Shown piece after piece: positions 1 through 13,563 of a DNA stretch of 64,000 nucleotides. The stretch's first letter is position 1, and each line of letters starts with the position of its first letter. Both the position numbers and the translations under genes were made by a program. The DNA is from Panonychus citri. Its lineage: Eukaryota; Arthropoda; Arachnida; Trombidiformes; Tetranychidae. The DNA is taken from positions 1,054,001 through 1,118,000 of the forward strand of contig NW_026515544.1 of NCBI RefSeq assembly GCF_014898815.1, in the 5' to 3' direction. The notes beneath the pieces are model-generated. The model saw only the letters and a program-made list of their open reading frames with translations, was not told the DNA's origin and searched no databases.

Positions 1-1
1 G

Positions 2-1737
2 GAGGGGAAAGAGATGGAAAGTAAAAAGATGATGACAATGGAAGATGATAAACAAGAGGAATTGATTTTTGAAGAGGGAGAGGAGGAGGTTGGAGGTGAA
101 AGAGGAGTTATTATAGAGGAAGATGCTGATGAGGATGAAGAGGAGGTAGAAGAAGATGAAAAGTTTATTATGATTGAAGGAAATGATAATAATAATGGTC
201 AAGGTCAAGAGGTGGACAACACTGACTATTTATCATCCGAAGAGTTTGAAATTGATATTCCAAGGTCAAATGAGCATCACCATCAACCTTATCATCCTCA
301 TCAAAAGAGGGATATGACTGAGGAAAATAAAGTGATGACCACAAATGAGGTTGAAATTGAAGATGAGGATGAAGATGAAGATGAAGAAGAGGAAATTGAG
401 GAAAGGGTGATGATGAGAGATGAACAGGGAATTGAAAGTGGAGGTGAACCGGAAGATGAGGAAGATGAGGTAATCGATATGAGGGTAAATAGTGGACGTC
501 GATTTGATCATCATTCTCACTTGGGTCATCATCACCTTACCTTCCTGGTCATCATCATTCATTAGCCGCTTTTCAAGGGCAAAATTTGGAAGCTGCTGCA
601 GCCGCTGTTGCAGCGGTGGCCGCAGTAGCAGCTTCTTCCGGGTCAACTTCTGGTACTTCAAATATAATGGATGAATGTCCATCCGGTGATTCACTTGACC
701 TTGACTGTGGTGATAAATTAAGAGCCACTAATTACTCAATGATACCTTTTACCGCATCAATAGCATCTTCATTTAGCTCAGCCACTGCTCGAGCCATAGC
801 TGCATCAACAACCTTAGCCGTTGCTTCAGGTTTACTTTCAAAATCTCAACAATTACAAAATCATTCATCTTCATCTTCACCCTCTTCATCAACCACAACC
901 ACAACCACTACAACACCAGGCATCAATGGTACTCACCAGAATAACCTAACCAACGGATCATCACATCAACTTCATCCTCATCATCTGAATCATCATCATC
1001 AACAACAACACCAACATCATTCCCATGAAATACTTTATAAAAAAACTTCGTCCAACTCTGATTCCCATTCCGATATATCAACAATACCACTGAAAAGAGG
1101 TCGAGGTCGTCCACCACGTCACCTTCGTGACACCCCAATAAACGGTTCATCATCTTCATCACTCACCAACAATTCAAACTCTTTAGAACCATTTCGAACT
1201 TACAAAGTTCGAAATATTTTGCCTTCGGCAACCACAAGTGACCTGATCCTCCAGCATTCAGCAAATAACAATAACAACAACAACAATAAAGTAAACAATC
1301 AACTTAACGGTGAAACAAATAATCATCATCATCTCATATTATCAACATCATCCAATCTTGGATTAACTTTGAAACGGAAAATCCGATTAAACAACAACGG
1401 ACTAATAGGGCTGGTCACCGGTGGAGGGTCAACTAAAGGTCGCAAGCCGAAAATGTCACAATCAAATGATTGTTCAAATAATAACGGTAAAAACGTTTGC
1501 CCCTACTGTCCACAAGTCTATTATTCAAATCAGGCCATGAATGACCACATCAACAACGTTCACACCGGAAACTCACGGAAGTATACATGTGACCTTTGCT
1601 CCAAGGAGTTCAGTTGGAAGATCAGTTTGACCAAACACTTACGAAATTCCCATAAACCCGATAAATTAACTGAACAATTAACCACCAACAATTTAATCGA
1701 TTCCAGGCAACAACAATTAACTTTAACAAACATGTAA
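2..1737 (+). CDS. AT-hook / C2H2 zinc-finger protein, 5' end outside the window, internal frame change
   Basis: Probable nuclear DNA-binding protein. The reading frame is already open at the window edge, so the ATG at 14 may be internal. The first block (to about 530) is very acidic, with D/E runs and His stretches. The second block, in another frame, has poly-Ala, poly-Ser/Thr, poly-His and poly-Asn tracts, then one AT-hook (KRGRGRPP, 1093-1122) and two C-terminal C2H2 fingers, both C-x2-C-x12-H-x4-H (1498-1563 and 1588-1653). The stop is at 1735-1737. The change from frame 2 to frame 1 falls at about 505-565. It is either a one-base indel or a short intron; AG/GTGAAC at 443 joined to CATTAG/CC at 565 is phase-compatible. 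The 586 start of the second open frame is TTG, so it is a continuation and not a separate gene. Family not identified; a BTB-type zinc-finger transcription factor C-terminus is one possibility. Confidence 0.7.
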
Positions 1738-2644
1738 ACAAAACTCCTTGTAAACAATTAATGTAATTACTCATATAAACAATAGATGATTAAAAAATCA
1801 TAAAGATAATTTATCAATAACAATTAACAATCCAAAGTTAATTACAAATGAAAACAAAAACAATTTCTTTATATCGTATCGATTTGATTGTTTACAATTA
1901 ACTGGGAAAAAGTCATTAAGATTAACAATCTTAGCTAAATTGTAATCAATGAAAATAATTGATTGTTACTGTTGGTTAACTGTAGTTGAAAATTGAAAAT
2001 TTTCAATGACAGAGTAAAAGCTTTTTTATGAAAATCAATTTAATTGCTTACAATTAGTTAATTAACATTAGTTTTTAATCATGATAATCAAAATCTTTTA
2101 TTATTGTAAAAGTTTCATCAATTTTTTTTTTGCCAAAGAAAAAGGTTTTCATCATTATTTTCAATTCAGTTGGGAATTGATTGTCTAGTTAATTGTTATC
2201 GTTGATTGTGGTGGTCTATTCATTTTCTCAATTTAAAATTTGGACAAATTATTTAGCTAATTGTTAATCATGATCATTGTTAATTGTATAAGACTTGAAG
2301 GCAAACTAACTGGAAGTGAAAAAAAGTTCATAGAAATTGATTCAGAATCAAGATTATATAATTTTAATGGATTTTAATTGTAAAGTAAAAATAAAAGGAT
2401 AACAATTAAACCTCTAGAACAATTGAAAGTAAATTGTGATTTAAGTATATTGAGTAGAAATGATTACAAACTTATAGCCTGAAGATGATTGATTTTAATT
2501 AGTAAATTGTGGTTTGATTTACTTATTCCAGAGGAACAATTAAAAAACATCAATATAGTGAATCAAAATTCTGAAGAAAAAAAAATCTCACCATGAATTC
2601 AGTACATTAGTTGGAAGACAAAAAGAAGATGAAGATCTGTCATC

Positions 2645-2662
2645 CTCTCTCTCTCTCTCTCT
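2645..2662. repeat. (CT)9 microsatellite
   Basis: Perfect CT dinucleotide run followed by a TTTCTCT tail. Confidence 0.9.
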
Positions 2663-3489
2663 TTCTCTATGTAATATTTACATTGCCTGGTAGCATTAAA
2701 AGATGATAAGGAAGATGTAAAGATTAATCATCATCATTATCAACTAATATTTTACAAATAAAATGCCCGCCGGTGAAAAAAAACATGAAAATGTTGAGAA
2801 AAAAAAGTTCAGCATAATTTTCATGGTGGTAGATGAATATGATCACCATGAGCTTGAAGATATAAGATGAAAATTGCAAAGCAAAGTGATTTCAATTGAA
2901 TGGGTTAAATTGCATCAATCTGAAAATGAAATAAAAGTTTCCACCTCCAGTGATGGTGGAACCACCATGGAAACCTGAAAATCACTCCTAGAGTATAATA
3001 ATAACCCTTGAGAAGATTTTTTTATTTTCTCTCTCTCTCTCATCTTGTTCTCATGAAAAATTTTCCTTGTTGATAATTAATGAATCCATCGAGGGAAATG
3101 TATCAATAACAGAATAGATATTGAATGAAATTTTATCGATTGAAATTAAGCATCAGTAATGTGATGAGAAATAAAATTATACGTTCATGTGACCTTAGAA
3201 CAGAAAAAAAAAGAGTTCGAAAAGAAGTCGCTTTTCAATATGAATATATTATATTTATCATCTTGATCCACAAAAAGAAGATGAAGAAGAAGAAGAAGAA
3301 GATGATGATGATGATGAAAAAAGAGAGGAAAATGTAGGAGGTGGAAGAAGAGGAGGTGGAGGTGGAAGTTGCTCATTCTCATTTGCATCACCAAACCTCA
3401 TCGATTTTATTCCCTGTCAACTCAATTTAATCCGATATTTTCTTCTAAAATCATCCAACCCTTTATCTTCATCATCATTCTAATATCTT

Positions 3490-3491
<2 letters not shown>

Positions 3492-3527
<36 letters not shown>

Positions 3528-3533
3528 CTCATC
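3492..3533. repeat. (TC)21 microsatellite
   Basis: Longest perfect dinucleotide array in the window, lying within a wider pyrimidine-rich region that continues to about 3560. Confidence 0.95.
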
Positions 3534-5940
3534 TTTCTCCTCCTTCTCATCATCTTCTTCTGTGTTAACTATTCAACCCACTCACTCATTTCCAAAGTAT
3601 TTTAACATATCAAAACTTTTTTTTCTCCTCAGTTTAGTTTCGACTTTACTTTTCCTCCTTCCTCATCATCTTTATCTTCCTCCACCCCCCCACTGCCTCA
3701 TCAGCATCTTCAAGAAAGTCACATATTTCTGAATTAACCTATAGCTTCATCTTGTTGTCAATTTTAGGCAAAAACTTTTCCCTCCTCATCCTCATCCTCA
3801 TCATCAACTCTCATCCTCTTATATGTATTATCTGAACAAACTAATTTTTTTCATTGATCATCATGTAAAAATCAAACGGTTAACTGTTTGGTGATGATAA
3901 TGATGATGATGGTGATGATACTAATGAGGATGAAAATGATAACGATGATAAAACAGTGGAGGAAGAAAAGTTATCTAATTTCAGTTAGATTGAGATATTC
4001 ATGATTAAATTTAATTTCAATTAAATCATTTCATCATCTTCACAATTTATTAATAAGTGATTCTAATACATCAGATTGTTAATTTAAAAGGAAGAGGAAA
4101 AAAAAAGTTAAAGAAAAAAAGTTTTTCATAATTTAAGAGTTGATTTTTTTTTCTCAACTTCTTAATTTTCCTTTGATTCAGTTAATATCATGATGATTTA
4201 ATAATGATAATTGTAGTTAGTGATGATGAAGATGATGATATAATTAATGTTGAACAGCTATCAACATAATCTTCATCATCATTATCACCCATGAAAATTG
4301 TAATTAAGCCAATTAGTGAGTAAATAATTATAATAATCAATAATTTAAGCTCCAATGAACATTAACAAAAGTGAAATGAATTAAATTGCTAAATTATAAT
4401 CAAGATTGTGATGAAAAAATAAAATTAAATTTTGTCGTTTTCATGATAATCATAATCATCATGATGAAAAAAAAGGTTTAATTAAATTCTGGTTTAAAAT
4501 CATGATTCTTATTCAGACTGAAACGCAATTAACCAGAAGTTAATTGCTTCCCTTTTGTTATTACATTAAAAAGATCTCGAAAAAAAAGTTTGATCAAAAT
4601 TTAATTGCAACAATTAGCAAATTGTATGGCCCATAATTAGTTCAGTTAACATGATCAAAGGTTTAATTGATTTTAATTAAATTCAAGGGAAAATAAAAAT
4701 AATCAAATTTAAATGTCATCAGTTAGCTAATTGTTATCATCTTTTATTGGTTGTTGATTAAATCTCAATGTTAATTGTCGGGTTGAAATTAAATGTTTCC
4801 AAAAATTAGTTCAATTATGATTATGTTAATTGTTGGAGTTAAAAAAAAAGTTCATCTCAATTACAATGATGAAAAATTGATTGTTGACTTTGATTGTAAT
4901 CAAGGAATAAAAGTAAATCTTGTTAATCAGTCAATCGAATCAAAATAAATTGATTAATAACAATAGAAAGTTTTTCTTAAATCAATTGAATTGTTATTTG
5001 TAAAATATCATCATTTCAATTAATCACAATTAATTTGATTGTATCAAATTTAATTATTAATTGGGTAAGAAACAAGTTGATTACAATGATTGATTAATAA
5101 TCACAATTGTATATCAAGTATTTCATTTGTTAAGTGTAAAAGTGAAACCTTTTAATTTGATCTGTTTAAATTGATTTCTTTTTAATTGTTTACAATAACA
5201 TAATTATAATGATAATTAAATCACTTTTTTTAATTTCGTTTCCTAATCATAGAGTTGATGTTGTTGTCGTTCAATTTGTATAAATATTGTTTTCAATTGG
5301 ATTTTAGTTAATAGTTGTGTTGTTGTGAGTATTTGAAGATTATAATGATTTTCAAATTGTTCAATTGTTGGTTGATTGTTGGTGAAATTAAAAGGGATTG
5401 GCTTAGAGACACTTTGCTTTTCTTTGCATGGTAATCACTTGAGGATAAATGATGAAGATGATGATTAGGCTGATGATGATGAGAAAATGATATAAAATAT
5501 TAGATTGCTGATAATTCGCCTTTTTAACTTTCTTTTGCGACGATATGGTTTAAATTGATTGTGGTTGATTCTCATTGGCAATAAAGGGGAAGAGAGGGAG
5601 AATGAGCGTTCACGGTTCATTCAAACAATTTAATTCCATGAAAATCACATCAGAATATAAGCTTTTTTCTTGGGTACAAAGGCTTTGAATTCTGTTGGAA
5701 TAAAAAAAATAGGAGAAAATGTTAACGAGATAAAGAGAAGTGGCTCAGAATTTATGGTGATCCACCATCTCTCTCAATCTTTCTCTCCCACCCTCGTCCT
5801 CTCATTCATTTTTCTCTTTCTTTTCTTTCTTTGTGGTAAAAGTTGAAGGAAGTTTTTTGTTTTTTTCACAATTCTAACATTATCAATGTCTGCTTTTTAT
5901 GTTTATCTTTCATATGATAACATGATGTAATTATGAGGTT

Positions 5941-5960
5941 GTGTGTGTGTGTATGTGTGT
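5941..5960. repeat. GT-rich microsatellite
   Basis: (GT)6 interrupted by AT and continued by further GT units, directly downstream of the Ubr1 stop codon, probably in its 3' UTR (purine/pyrimidine alternating, potential Z-DNA). Confidence 0.8.
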
Positions 5961-5995
5961 TTATGCGCGTGTTGTGGGTGGAGGTGGCGGTGGTC

Positions 5996-8900
5996 TTAAA
6001 GCAGAGTCCAGTTGATTGTAGCCATGTTACTATGTAATTCCAGGGAATGAGCGATTTCTTCCGGAATTCCATGTCGCAACCATAATCTATGAAGCTGTTT
6101 GTATGATGATTCACATAATGACAATGGATTCCCTCTGAATAAACCTTGATCAGTTTCTCCATATTCATCGATATAAGGTGGAGACATGTAACAACCTAAT
6201 ATATATATAAATTAAAAGAGTACAATTAGATTTAAATCGAATTACAATCAAATAGGATTAGCTAAATAAATTAGCAGGATAATTTGTTATCATAGAAGCA
6301 TAAGTAAAATTGATAAGTACATGAAGGTTTACCTTTAGCTCGGCCAGCAAGAAGGACAATCTTACAATCACGAATACGTAGAAATATACCAATACCTGCA
6401 CCACAATCGTGAGCGTGAAAGGTACACGCACCAACCATTGTACCATCGATCTCAGTCTGACAACAATAACTTTGAGAGCAAAGTATTGTGCCACAGACAA
6501 GGCACATAGTTGGTGTACGAGCTTCGTCACTCTCTGAATTGGGACAAGTAAACTGGGAGACACTGTTGATTAATTCACTGTAGTCTTTGGGTAAATCTAA
6601 TAATTGATTAACAGAATGAGGCTGTTTGATAAGTTTAAGCGGAAGATTGGGCGGTAAGAGTGAATTTTCTGGTCTCTCGCAAACTAAAACTCGTACACGT
6701 GGATGTTGACACCAGAGACGAGCAAGTTGACGTAATGATTGGCAACCAATTAGAATTGAAAATTTTGATGATAATCCAAGATATTCACAGAGTAGAGTAA
6801 ATTCAACATCTGAACTGGGTAATGATTGACCTCCACCCTCTTTTAATTTGGCAGGAGGAACAACACCGGTTAAAAAGTGGAAGAAAACTGCAGTACATCT
6901 CAAAAATGGAAGCAATTGAGCTCTCAGCATTTTAATTAGTCGATCAGCTCGATTTTTATTATATTCCTTAAGCTTTTCCCCTTTCTCCAGATCTATTACC
7001 GCTGAGACCAATATGCTGGTGTAAAATTCATGAATAAAGAGACTTTCACTTTCACTTTCAGTATCTTTGGAATCATCAATATCCATTTGATTACTAGAAC
7101 TGCTACTGCAACTATCACTAGTACTACTACTACAATAATCTTCAACGAAATCTTTGTTTGAAAGAATGATCTGTAAAAGAAAAAAAAAACATTTTTTCAA
7201 TTAGTTAGAAATCGCAAATTTTTCTCATCAACTGTCAGAAAATATTAATACTTACTTGTACACAATGGAAGACGGTCATTAGATTAATAAAATGCTGGTC
7301 TGAAACACTCCCGTTTGGTACTGAAGGAGTTGTATAAACAATATCTTCAGGTAAATGAAGTGATGGACTGGTTAAGATTAAGGTTAACAGTAGGCCAAAG
7401 GCATCAACGTCTAAACAACTTGGACCGAGAATATAATCTTCATAGACGAGAAGATATTTAAGAAGACGAGCACAATGAAGTCGGATAAAACCATAATCAT
7501 CTTCAACGGTAATAACTCCCACATATCTGACTAGAGCTTGAAGACAATTATATCTTCTGGAAGATAGATCACCGAAAATGGATTTCTTTTCATCTCTTAA
7601 AACTCGTTCAATTGAATGGATTGTGAAGGCCGCTGCCCAATAAGCATGGGTTGGTAAGCTCATATCTTCTTGGATAAAATCGGAACGATGAGGAAAAATC
7701 TATAAATACAAGTGAGAAAAAAAATAGAGATAAATTAGAGTAAATTGTATACATAAAGAGAAAGAGAAAGAGAGAGAGAGAAAAAAAAAGAAAAGTAGAA
7801 TCAGCAACTATTTTGATTACATGAAAAATTGATTGATTTAAAAGTCTCATCATAGCTTTGATATCGTCAGAAAGTTTTCTGGAGATTTCTATAAAAGCTG
7901 TAGTTATCGTTGCAACGTAACCTCCATCACCGATTCGAGGGATAAGACCAGATATGGGTATGGAACAGTCTTCCGTTGAGCCTAAATAAAGAAATGAAAT
8001 ATTATCCGCTTCTTTTTTTCACCTCAAAAATGATTATTTGTTAACTAACCAGAAGATAATTTGATTAATGATATTTTCTCGATGGTACCAAGTAGACTGG
8101 TTATCCATTCGGAAAAGTTAACATCTCGGATAAAAGATTCCGAGTCAGAATCACGATAGATTGAAGGTGGTATTAAAGGTATCACAGCATTACTCAGGCA
8201 TTCACATAAAGGACACAGAAATTCACTTTTATCAACGTCAAAGCTAACATGTCGTCCATAGCGAAGAGGTCGCCTCCTCTCTTTACTTAGAACTGCATCG
8301 AAAAACTTTTGCCAACAATCGCTGTGCATCACATGTCCACAGGTTGAAACATGACACCCGAAATAGAGATCAGAAGGCATGAAAAGTTGAAAACTATCTT
8401 CTTGTACTGAACGTTCACGATTCTTTGAAAGAACCGTTGAACCTTGGACAAAAGCGGCCAAAACCATACAACGACCAGATAATTCGATGGCTTGTTCTTC
8501 TCGACAAAGAATGCATATATGACTTTCTTCGGGAATCTCTTTACCTCGCTGATTAATTCCAACAGCACAAGGTTGTTTTGGTTGTTCTTCTCTAGATTCA
8601 TCTTCGGTATTGGTTAAATCCATTAAAGATCCACCCGAAGTACAAGATGAATCTTTATCTTTAAAATATTCTGCATGACCTTTGATGAAATTTTTCTGCA
8701 TATCTTGCATCTGAGCCATGATTCGAGCTCGACGTTGGGCTGCAATTTTCGCTTTAGATGTTTCTTTAGATAAAGGTTTTTCATCTTCCATCTCGGAGAC
8801 AGCGGAAATCATGGTTGATGGTAATTCGGTTCCTCTTAATTTGGCAACATCGGAAAACTTTTTCAATGTCCACAAAAGTAAATCTCTATGTGATCCGATA

Positions 8901-11900
8901 CGGGGAACATCAAGACATGCCTCAAATAGAGATAGTAAACATTTGGAAACAGCAAGTTCGGTAAATCTGACCTGGGCCTCTCTTTCACCGGAAGATGTTG
9001 ACTGTTGTTCTTGTAATGATTTACTTTCCTCGTGAAGAGCAACTCCAACTAGATGTAAAATTTTCTCAAATTGTGTCTCAGAAAATGAGAGTGAGTATGT
9101 TATTGTCGCTCGAAGCAGAACCGAATTAATTATATATAGAAATATATCACTGGTAAGAATTTTCAATATTGGAGTATAATAAGGTGCAAATTCGGGAGGT
9201 ACTGGTGGAGGACAGCAGATTAACTTCTCACGGTTGGTGCGTTTACGTTTTAATTGTACCTCTTCAGCGGTAGATTGTTCTTGACGTGAATAATGGTAAA
9301 AGAAAGGATTAAAGTTGGCATAAAATTCCTCTTTCAGTTCATATTTTCCACCAGCTTGATTGGGTGAGGGTCGCTTGAAATTGGCAACATCCAAGATTAA
9401 CTTTTCAATTTCAACCTCATCACAAAGCTCACGAGGTAAACACTTTAACAGGTCACTATGGGTCATTGGTTCCATGCACAACCAATGGATAATCTCACGT
9501 CTCATACGCTCTTGAAAGGTCACATTACCAATTCCAGGAGTATATCTTTCACTGACAATGATCAATAGAAGATTGAGAAATTCTTCTACCATGGTAACTG
9601 TTTGCCTCATAAAATCTTCCTCTGGTTTACGACTTTTACTCTCAAATGAGTCTTGAGCCCAGAAAATTAGGCCAAATTTGTTGAGAACTAAGATTAAAAA
9701 TTCATTTGGATCCATTGAAGCAGCAGCAAATTGTAACATCATAATATCACGATCATACATTTCATCTCTTAAACGAGTATTGTGATAGAAATAAACTTGA
9801 TTAACTAATGAGTAACCATTTCGTCTCCACATTCCGGCTCTAAATTGAGCGATTAAAACCAATGTTCGAAGTGGAAGCTCCATGAGAACACGAGCAGAGG
9901 GTCGAATAATTTCTTTGGGATTTAGATCTTTGGTGGTCACATGAAGCAATAAACCGGCGACTAGTCGTGACAAGGGAATATGTATGGTAACCGGAGAGGT
10001 TGACACATCATATTGTATACACTTAACACGATGTGAACACAGAGACCATTCATCGTAAGTTATGAAGCTCATACGATCTGATAAATCTTGCACAGAGATA
10101 CGAAGAGCTTTGACCAGTACATTTGAATCGGAACCACACCAATCAATGATTAATGATAAAATGGGAGCCAATTTAAGTTGTAAATTGATTCCTGTTTCCC
10201 ATTCAGCTTCAAATTCAACATGTGCACCAATCTGTCTAATAACGGAATCCATTCCTTGCATCCAACCAAGAAGTTCAATCAGCTTATGGAAACCATGGAG
10301 GAAACTTTTCCGTAATTCATCAGTCCAAACTTTAGGTTTTATGTAAAGTAAATATTTAAGATCACATAGTATGAACTGAACTCGTTTAAATGATTGAATG
10401 GTTGCATTGTTACGTTCAAAGGCAAGTTTACCCTCGTTATTACGATGTTTAATACATTCATTGAGAAATGTTGATATTAGGATGTTAAATGCATCATCTT
10501 CAGCAATCAGATTGTAAGCTAGAGTTGGCACCGTGAAAATTTGAACAGCAAGACTTGCAATTGATACACCATGTTCATGATCATCATTGATAAAATCTTT
10601 CATCAAGGTTGAATAGATTCGGGTGAAAGTTTTAGCAAATTGTTTTTTGGTCTCTGAGTTCATTAAAAGTCCAATGATAAACAGTTGATGCCATTGATTT
10701 CTAGCAGTTTTCCATAGACGAACATCAGCTTTCATAATGGACTCCAAGAGAATTGTTCGATTTGTATCATCAACTGGATAGATTTTCATCATAATAGATC
10801 CAAATATTGATCTAAATCCTTCACAATATTGTAAAATATTTTGAAGCCAAGTAAGAAGCCTCATGGCAAAGGTTTGATGAGCAATAACACTAGTTAACAT
10901 AACATCACATCTTAAAGGTTTACTTCCACTTCGACCGGTAAATTTTTCTATCAATTGTTTAACTTGAGAACAAGGTTGAAAAGATGAGCATCGGACAATA
11001 GTCCGACCTTCATGATCAACCGTTGTGGCAAAATCTATAGCTTCCTTTGTTGTACATTCAATTGCACGGCCCAGTGTTTGGATAACTTGATCGTATGTAT
11101 GAATTTCATCATTAAAGAGCATAGTAACATAATCTGCTGATTCGGGATCAATTAAACTTGAATTAATATTTAAACTTTCAGGTAAGGCTAAAGGATTGTT
11201 CCATTCTAGTATTTCAAAACAGTAATGGACCACAGTTTTCATAATTATCTCAGTTCTGTTGACAAGATCGGAGGCTAATCGTGTCCTTGGATCTTCATTT
11301 GGATCAGCCTAAAGTAGAAATGAAAATAAGTATAAATTGTCTTTAAATTGGATAATCTTGATAGATAAACAAATGATAATGATAAGTGTCACCTTTTGAC
11401 TTCCTTTAAGATGTAAATCACAGAAAACATGTGCTCTCCAGGCTTCAGCGTCACCACAATCACAATATCCACCACCGGAGCTCATACACATTTTATATTT
11501 GTGGCTACGATGGGAACTATGAATAAGGAATAGAACGAAAAAAATAATAGATTGTTATGAAAATCAATCTTTCACAGTGGAAATTGATTGTATAAGGGTG
11601 AGGATAAATTGAGTAGAAATTTTTCTGAAAGAATCTCATGATAACATATCACAACTAAATAGTGATAATTATATTCCATTGACAACAAATTGGAAATAAA
11701 TTGTATGCGAGTTTTAAGTTAAGGTGAAATATTGGGTAAAGGGTTTTTCGTTTATAGCAGAACGAATAAAATTGTTGGAATCTGATTGGATAGATGAATT
11801 TATCTGTGATTTAAGGAGCATGAAGGTGTCTCACCTTCGTTTAAAACAGTCGACACAGAGGACACAGGAAGCATCAAGACCACAATCACGACAAGAGTAA

Positions 11901-12235
11901 ACAGGTTCACCTGATTTGAACATTTTACCACAAAGCATAGGATCGGCATCGGTTTTCTTTAGGCTTTCACAAACCTCTTTGGGTTTATCACTTAAGGTCA
12001 AAAATTGTTCCAAAGGTAATAAAAGGGTAGACTTAGCATTTTCTTCATCAAATTGAATATTTAAGCAATTACAGTCTCGAGAAGGACTGTATATACTGGG
12101 TACAGTGCGAGCCCAATATGTACGTATATCAGTTTCAGTTAAGATTCCTTGATTAAATTTAACCAGCCATTCATCTACTGGTGGTTGGAAGGTTTGATCC
12201 AAAGTCATCTTATCTCCTTCCTTAGATCCTTCCAT
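5996..12235 (-). CDS. Ubr1: E3 ubiquitin-protein ligase, N-recognin of the UBR1/UBR2 family
   Basis: Recognises N-degrons and ubiquitinates the substrates for proteasomal decay (family knowledge). Seven exons were reconstructed from GT/AG sites that keep phase: 12235-11835, 11516-11393, 11308-8050, 7981-7821, 7699-7256, 7170-6333 and 6195-5996. They total 1808 codons plus stop, close to the roughly 1750 aa of vertebrate UBR2. The UBR box (about residues 102-175) is split by intron 1 and has the dense Cys/His pattern CGKMF...CRDC...CDCGD. A ClpS-like domain for bulky N-termini follows (about 240-310). A RING-H2 (about 1103-1210) runs from CILC to CPLC. The C-terminal autoinhibitory domain has MCLVCG, a CCQTE segment and GETDQGLFRGNP near the end. 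No frameshift was seen. The start is the first ATG of an acidic N-terminus. Drosophila has one orthologue of the UBR1/UBR2 pair, hence the symbol. Confidence 0.93.
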
Positions 12236-13388
12236 AGTGTAAATTTATGAATATATCTTTGTATATGGTGATGGAAATTAAGAAATAAATGATTTGGTGA
12301 TGATGGTGATGATGGACTTTTCCTTAACTCGTTCAACTAGAGGGACAAATAGTAGCATAGTTAGAAAAACATCTCTGAGAAAAATTATCACAGCTAAAAA
12401 AAGATGAAAACAAGTTAAGGGCTAAAGCATAAATGGTGATGTTGTTTCTTTAAAAAGATGGTGATGATGTGATGATGATGATAAGGAGAATGAGCAATTG
12501 AGAGTGAGAGATTGTTTTGGGTATCAGAAAATAACAGAGACTAAAGGATATTTGTCAAGAGTGAGTTTCATTGACGGACAAAGGTTAAGTTAGATACGAG
12601 TGACAATCAAATATGTTTATCGAATAAAAATTGAATATCGAGAAAGATATAGAGAGAAATAGAGAAATAGAGATAGAGATAGAAATGGAACAGATAGGAA
12701 AATCAGATTAATTCCGTATTAAATTTCTTCACTATTTGTAATTTAAAGAGAGAGAGAGAGAGATAGAGAGAAACAAGACACAGGAAAAGTAAAAGAAAGA
12801 GGATGTAGATGTAGAAAGAGAAAGCAAGAGGCAAGGGAAAGAAAGACCAAACAAAAAGTAGAATTGTTAGAGAAAATGCTGGTGATGATGAAGATAATGA
12901 GATGAAGCCCAAAGATAAAGAGATGATACAAAAAGTGTGTCCAGGAAAACAAGACCCAACTGCCGAAATTCAAACTCTAAGACCTGAGACCAACTGATGA
13001 AACCTTTTTTTCTTTACGATAGAACAAAAGAAAAACAATCAAACCAATGATGATGATGTGTTGTCTCTATGGAAGAGATTTTGATTCATAATGATTATCA
13101 CCAACAACACCAATGATTTAACAGGTCAGAAAGAGAGAAATAAAAGACAGAAAGAAAAAAAAAGAGAGAGAAAAAGAGAAAGAGAAAATAATAAAAGAGA
13201 GGAAAATAAAAAGACTTACCTTCTTATTTTCAATATTTTTTTTCTTCTTCTTCTCTTACAAGACTTTGAGATTTTATCTAAAAATGTTGGTTAATATTCT
13301 CTAATAGTATTGGCAAAGGTTTACATAATTAATTAATTGGAAATTAGGAAGGACCATTAACCATGACAATTAAGAAAAAAACAGAATT
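12236..13388. other. Ubr1 upstream region, GA-rich noncoding
   Basis: No gene seen. Contains GA-rich tracts (12640-12770, 13130-13200) and ATG/GAT repeats. A good minus-strand splice donor (AAG/GTAAGT) at about 13218 suggests a 5' untranslated exon of Ubr1 may lie here, but this is unproven. Confidence 0.45.
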
Positions 13389-13423
13389 AGAGAGAAAGAG
13401 AAAGAGAAAGAGAAAGAGAGAAA
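13389..13423. repeat. (AGAAAG)n array at the LINE 3' side
   Basis: Imperfect AGAAAG tandem, read as TTTCTC on the minus strand. It lies about 70-140 bp beyond the end of the LINE ORF2 and hairpins, so it may be the element's 3' tail repeat; several LINE families end in short tandem repeats instead of poly(A). Confidence 0.6.
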
Positions 13424-13495
13424 CAATTTAATTAATTATCAAAACTCATCAACACAAAGATTTGTTATAGCTTCAACAGCGTCTCCTATTGAGTT

Positions 13496-13536
13496 CGACT
13501 AATTCTAATTAGTCGTTTGCGGTTCAGACTACCGCA
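13496..13536 (-). other. Tandem hairpins in LINE 3' UTR
   Basis: Two adjacent perfect stems. CGACTAATT (13496-13504) pairs with AATTAGTCG (13507-13515) around a 2-nt gap. TGCGGT (13518-13523) pairs with ACCGCA (13531-13536) around a 7-nt loop. They follow the ORF2 stop on the minus strand, where LINE reverse transcriptases commonly recognise their template RNA. Confidence 0.6.
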
Positions 13537-13563
13537 TACAGGGTGACAGTTAAATGAAGGGAA

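Larger units (their letters stand above)
1738..5995. other. Noncoding intergenic DNA between zinc-finger gene and Ubr1
   Basis: No open frame longer than 70 codons with protein-like composition was found. The stretch is AT-rich with many TTAATTGT/ACAATTAA words (one at 2402-2409), CT microsatellites, and ATG/GAT-rich purine tracts around 3270-3370 and 3890-3960. The part nearest 5995 should contain the 3' UTR of the minus-strand Ubr1 gene. Confidence 0.6.
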
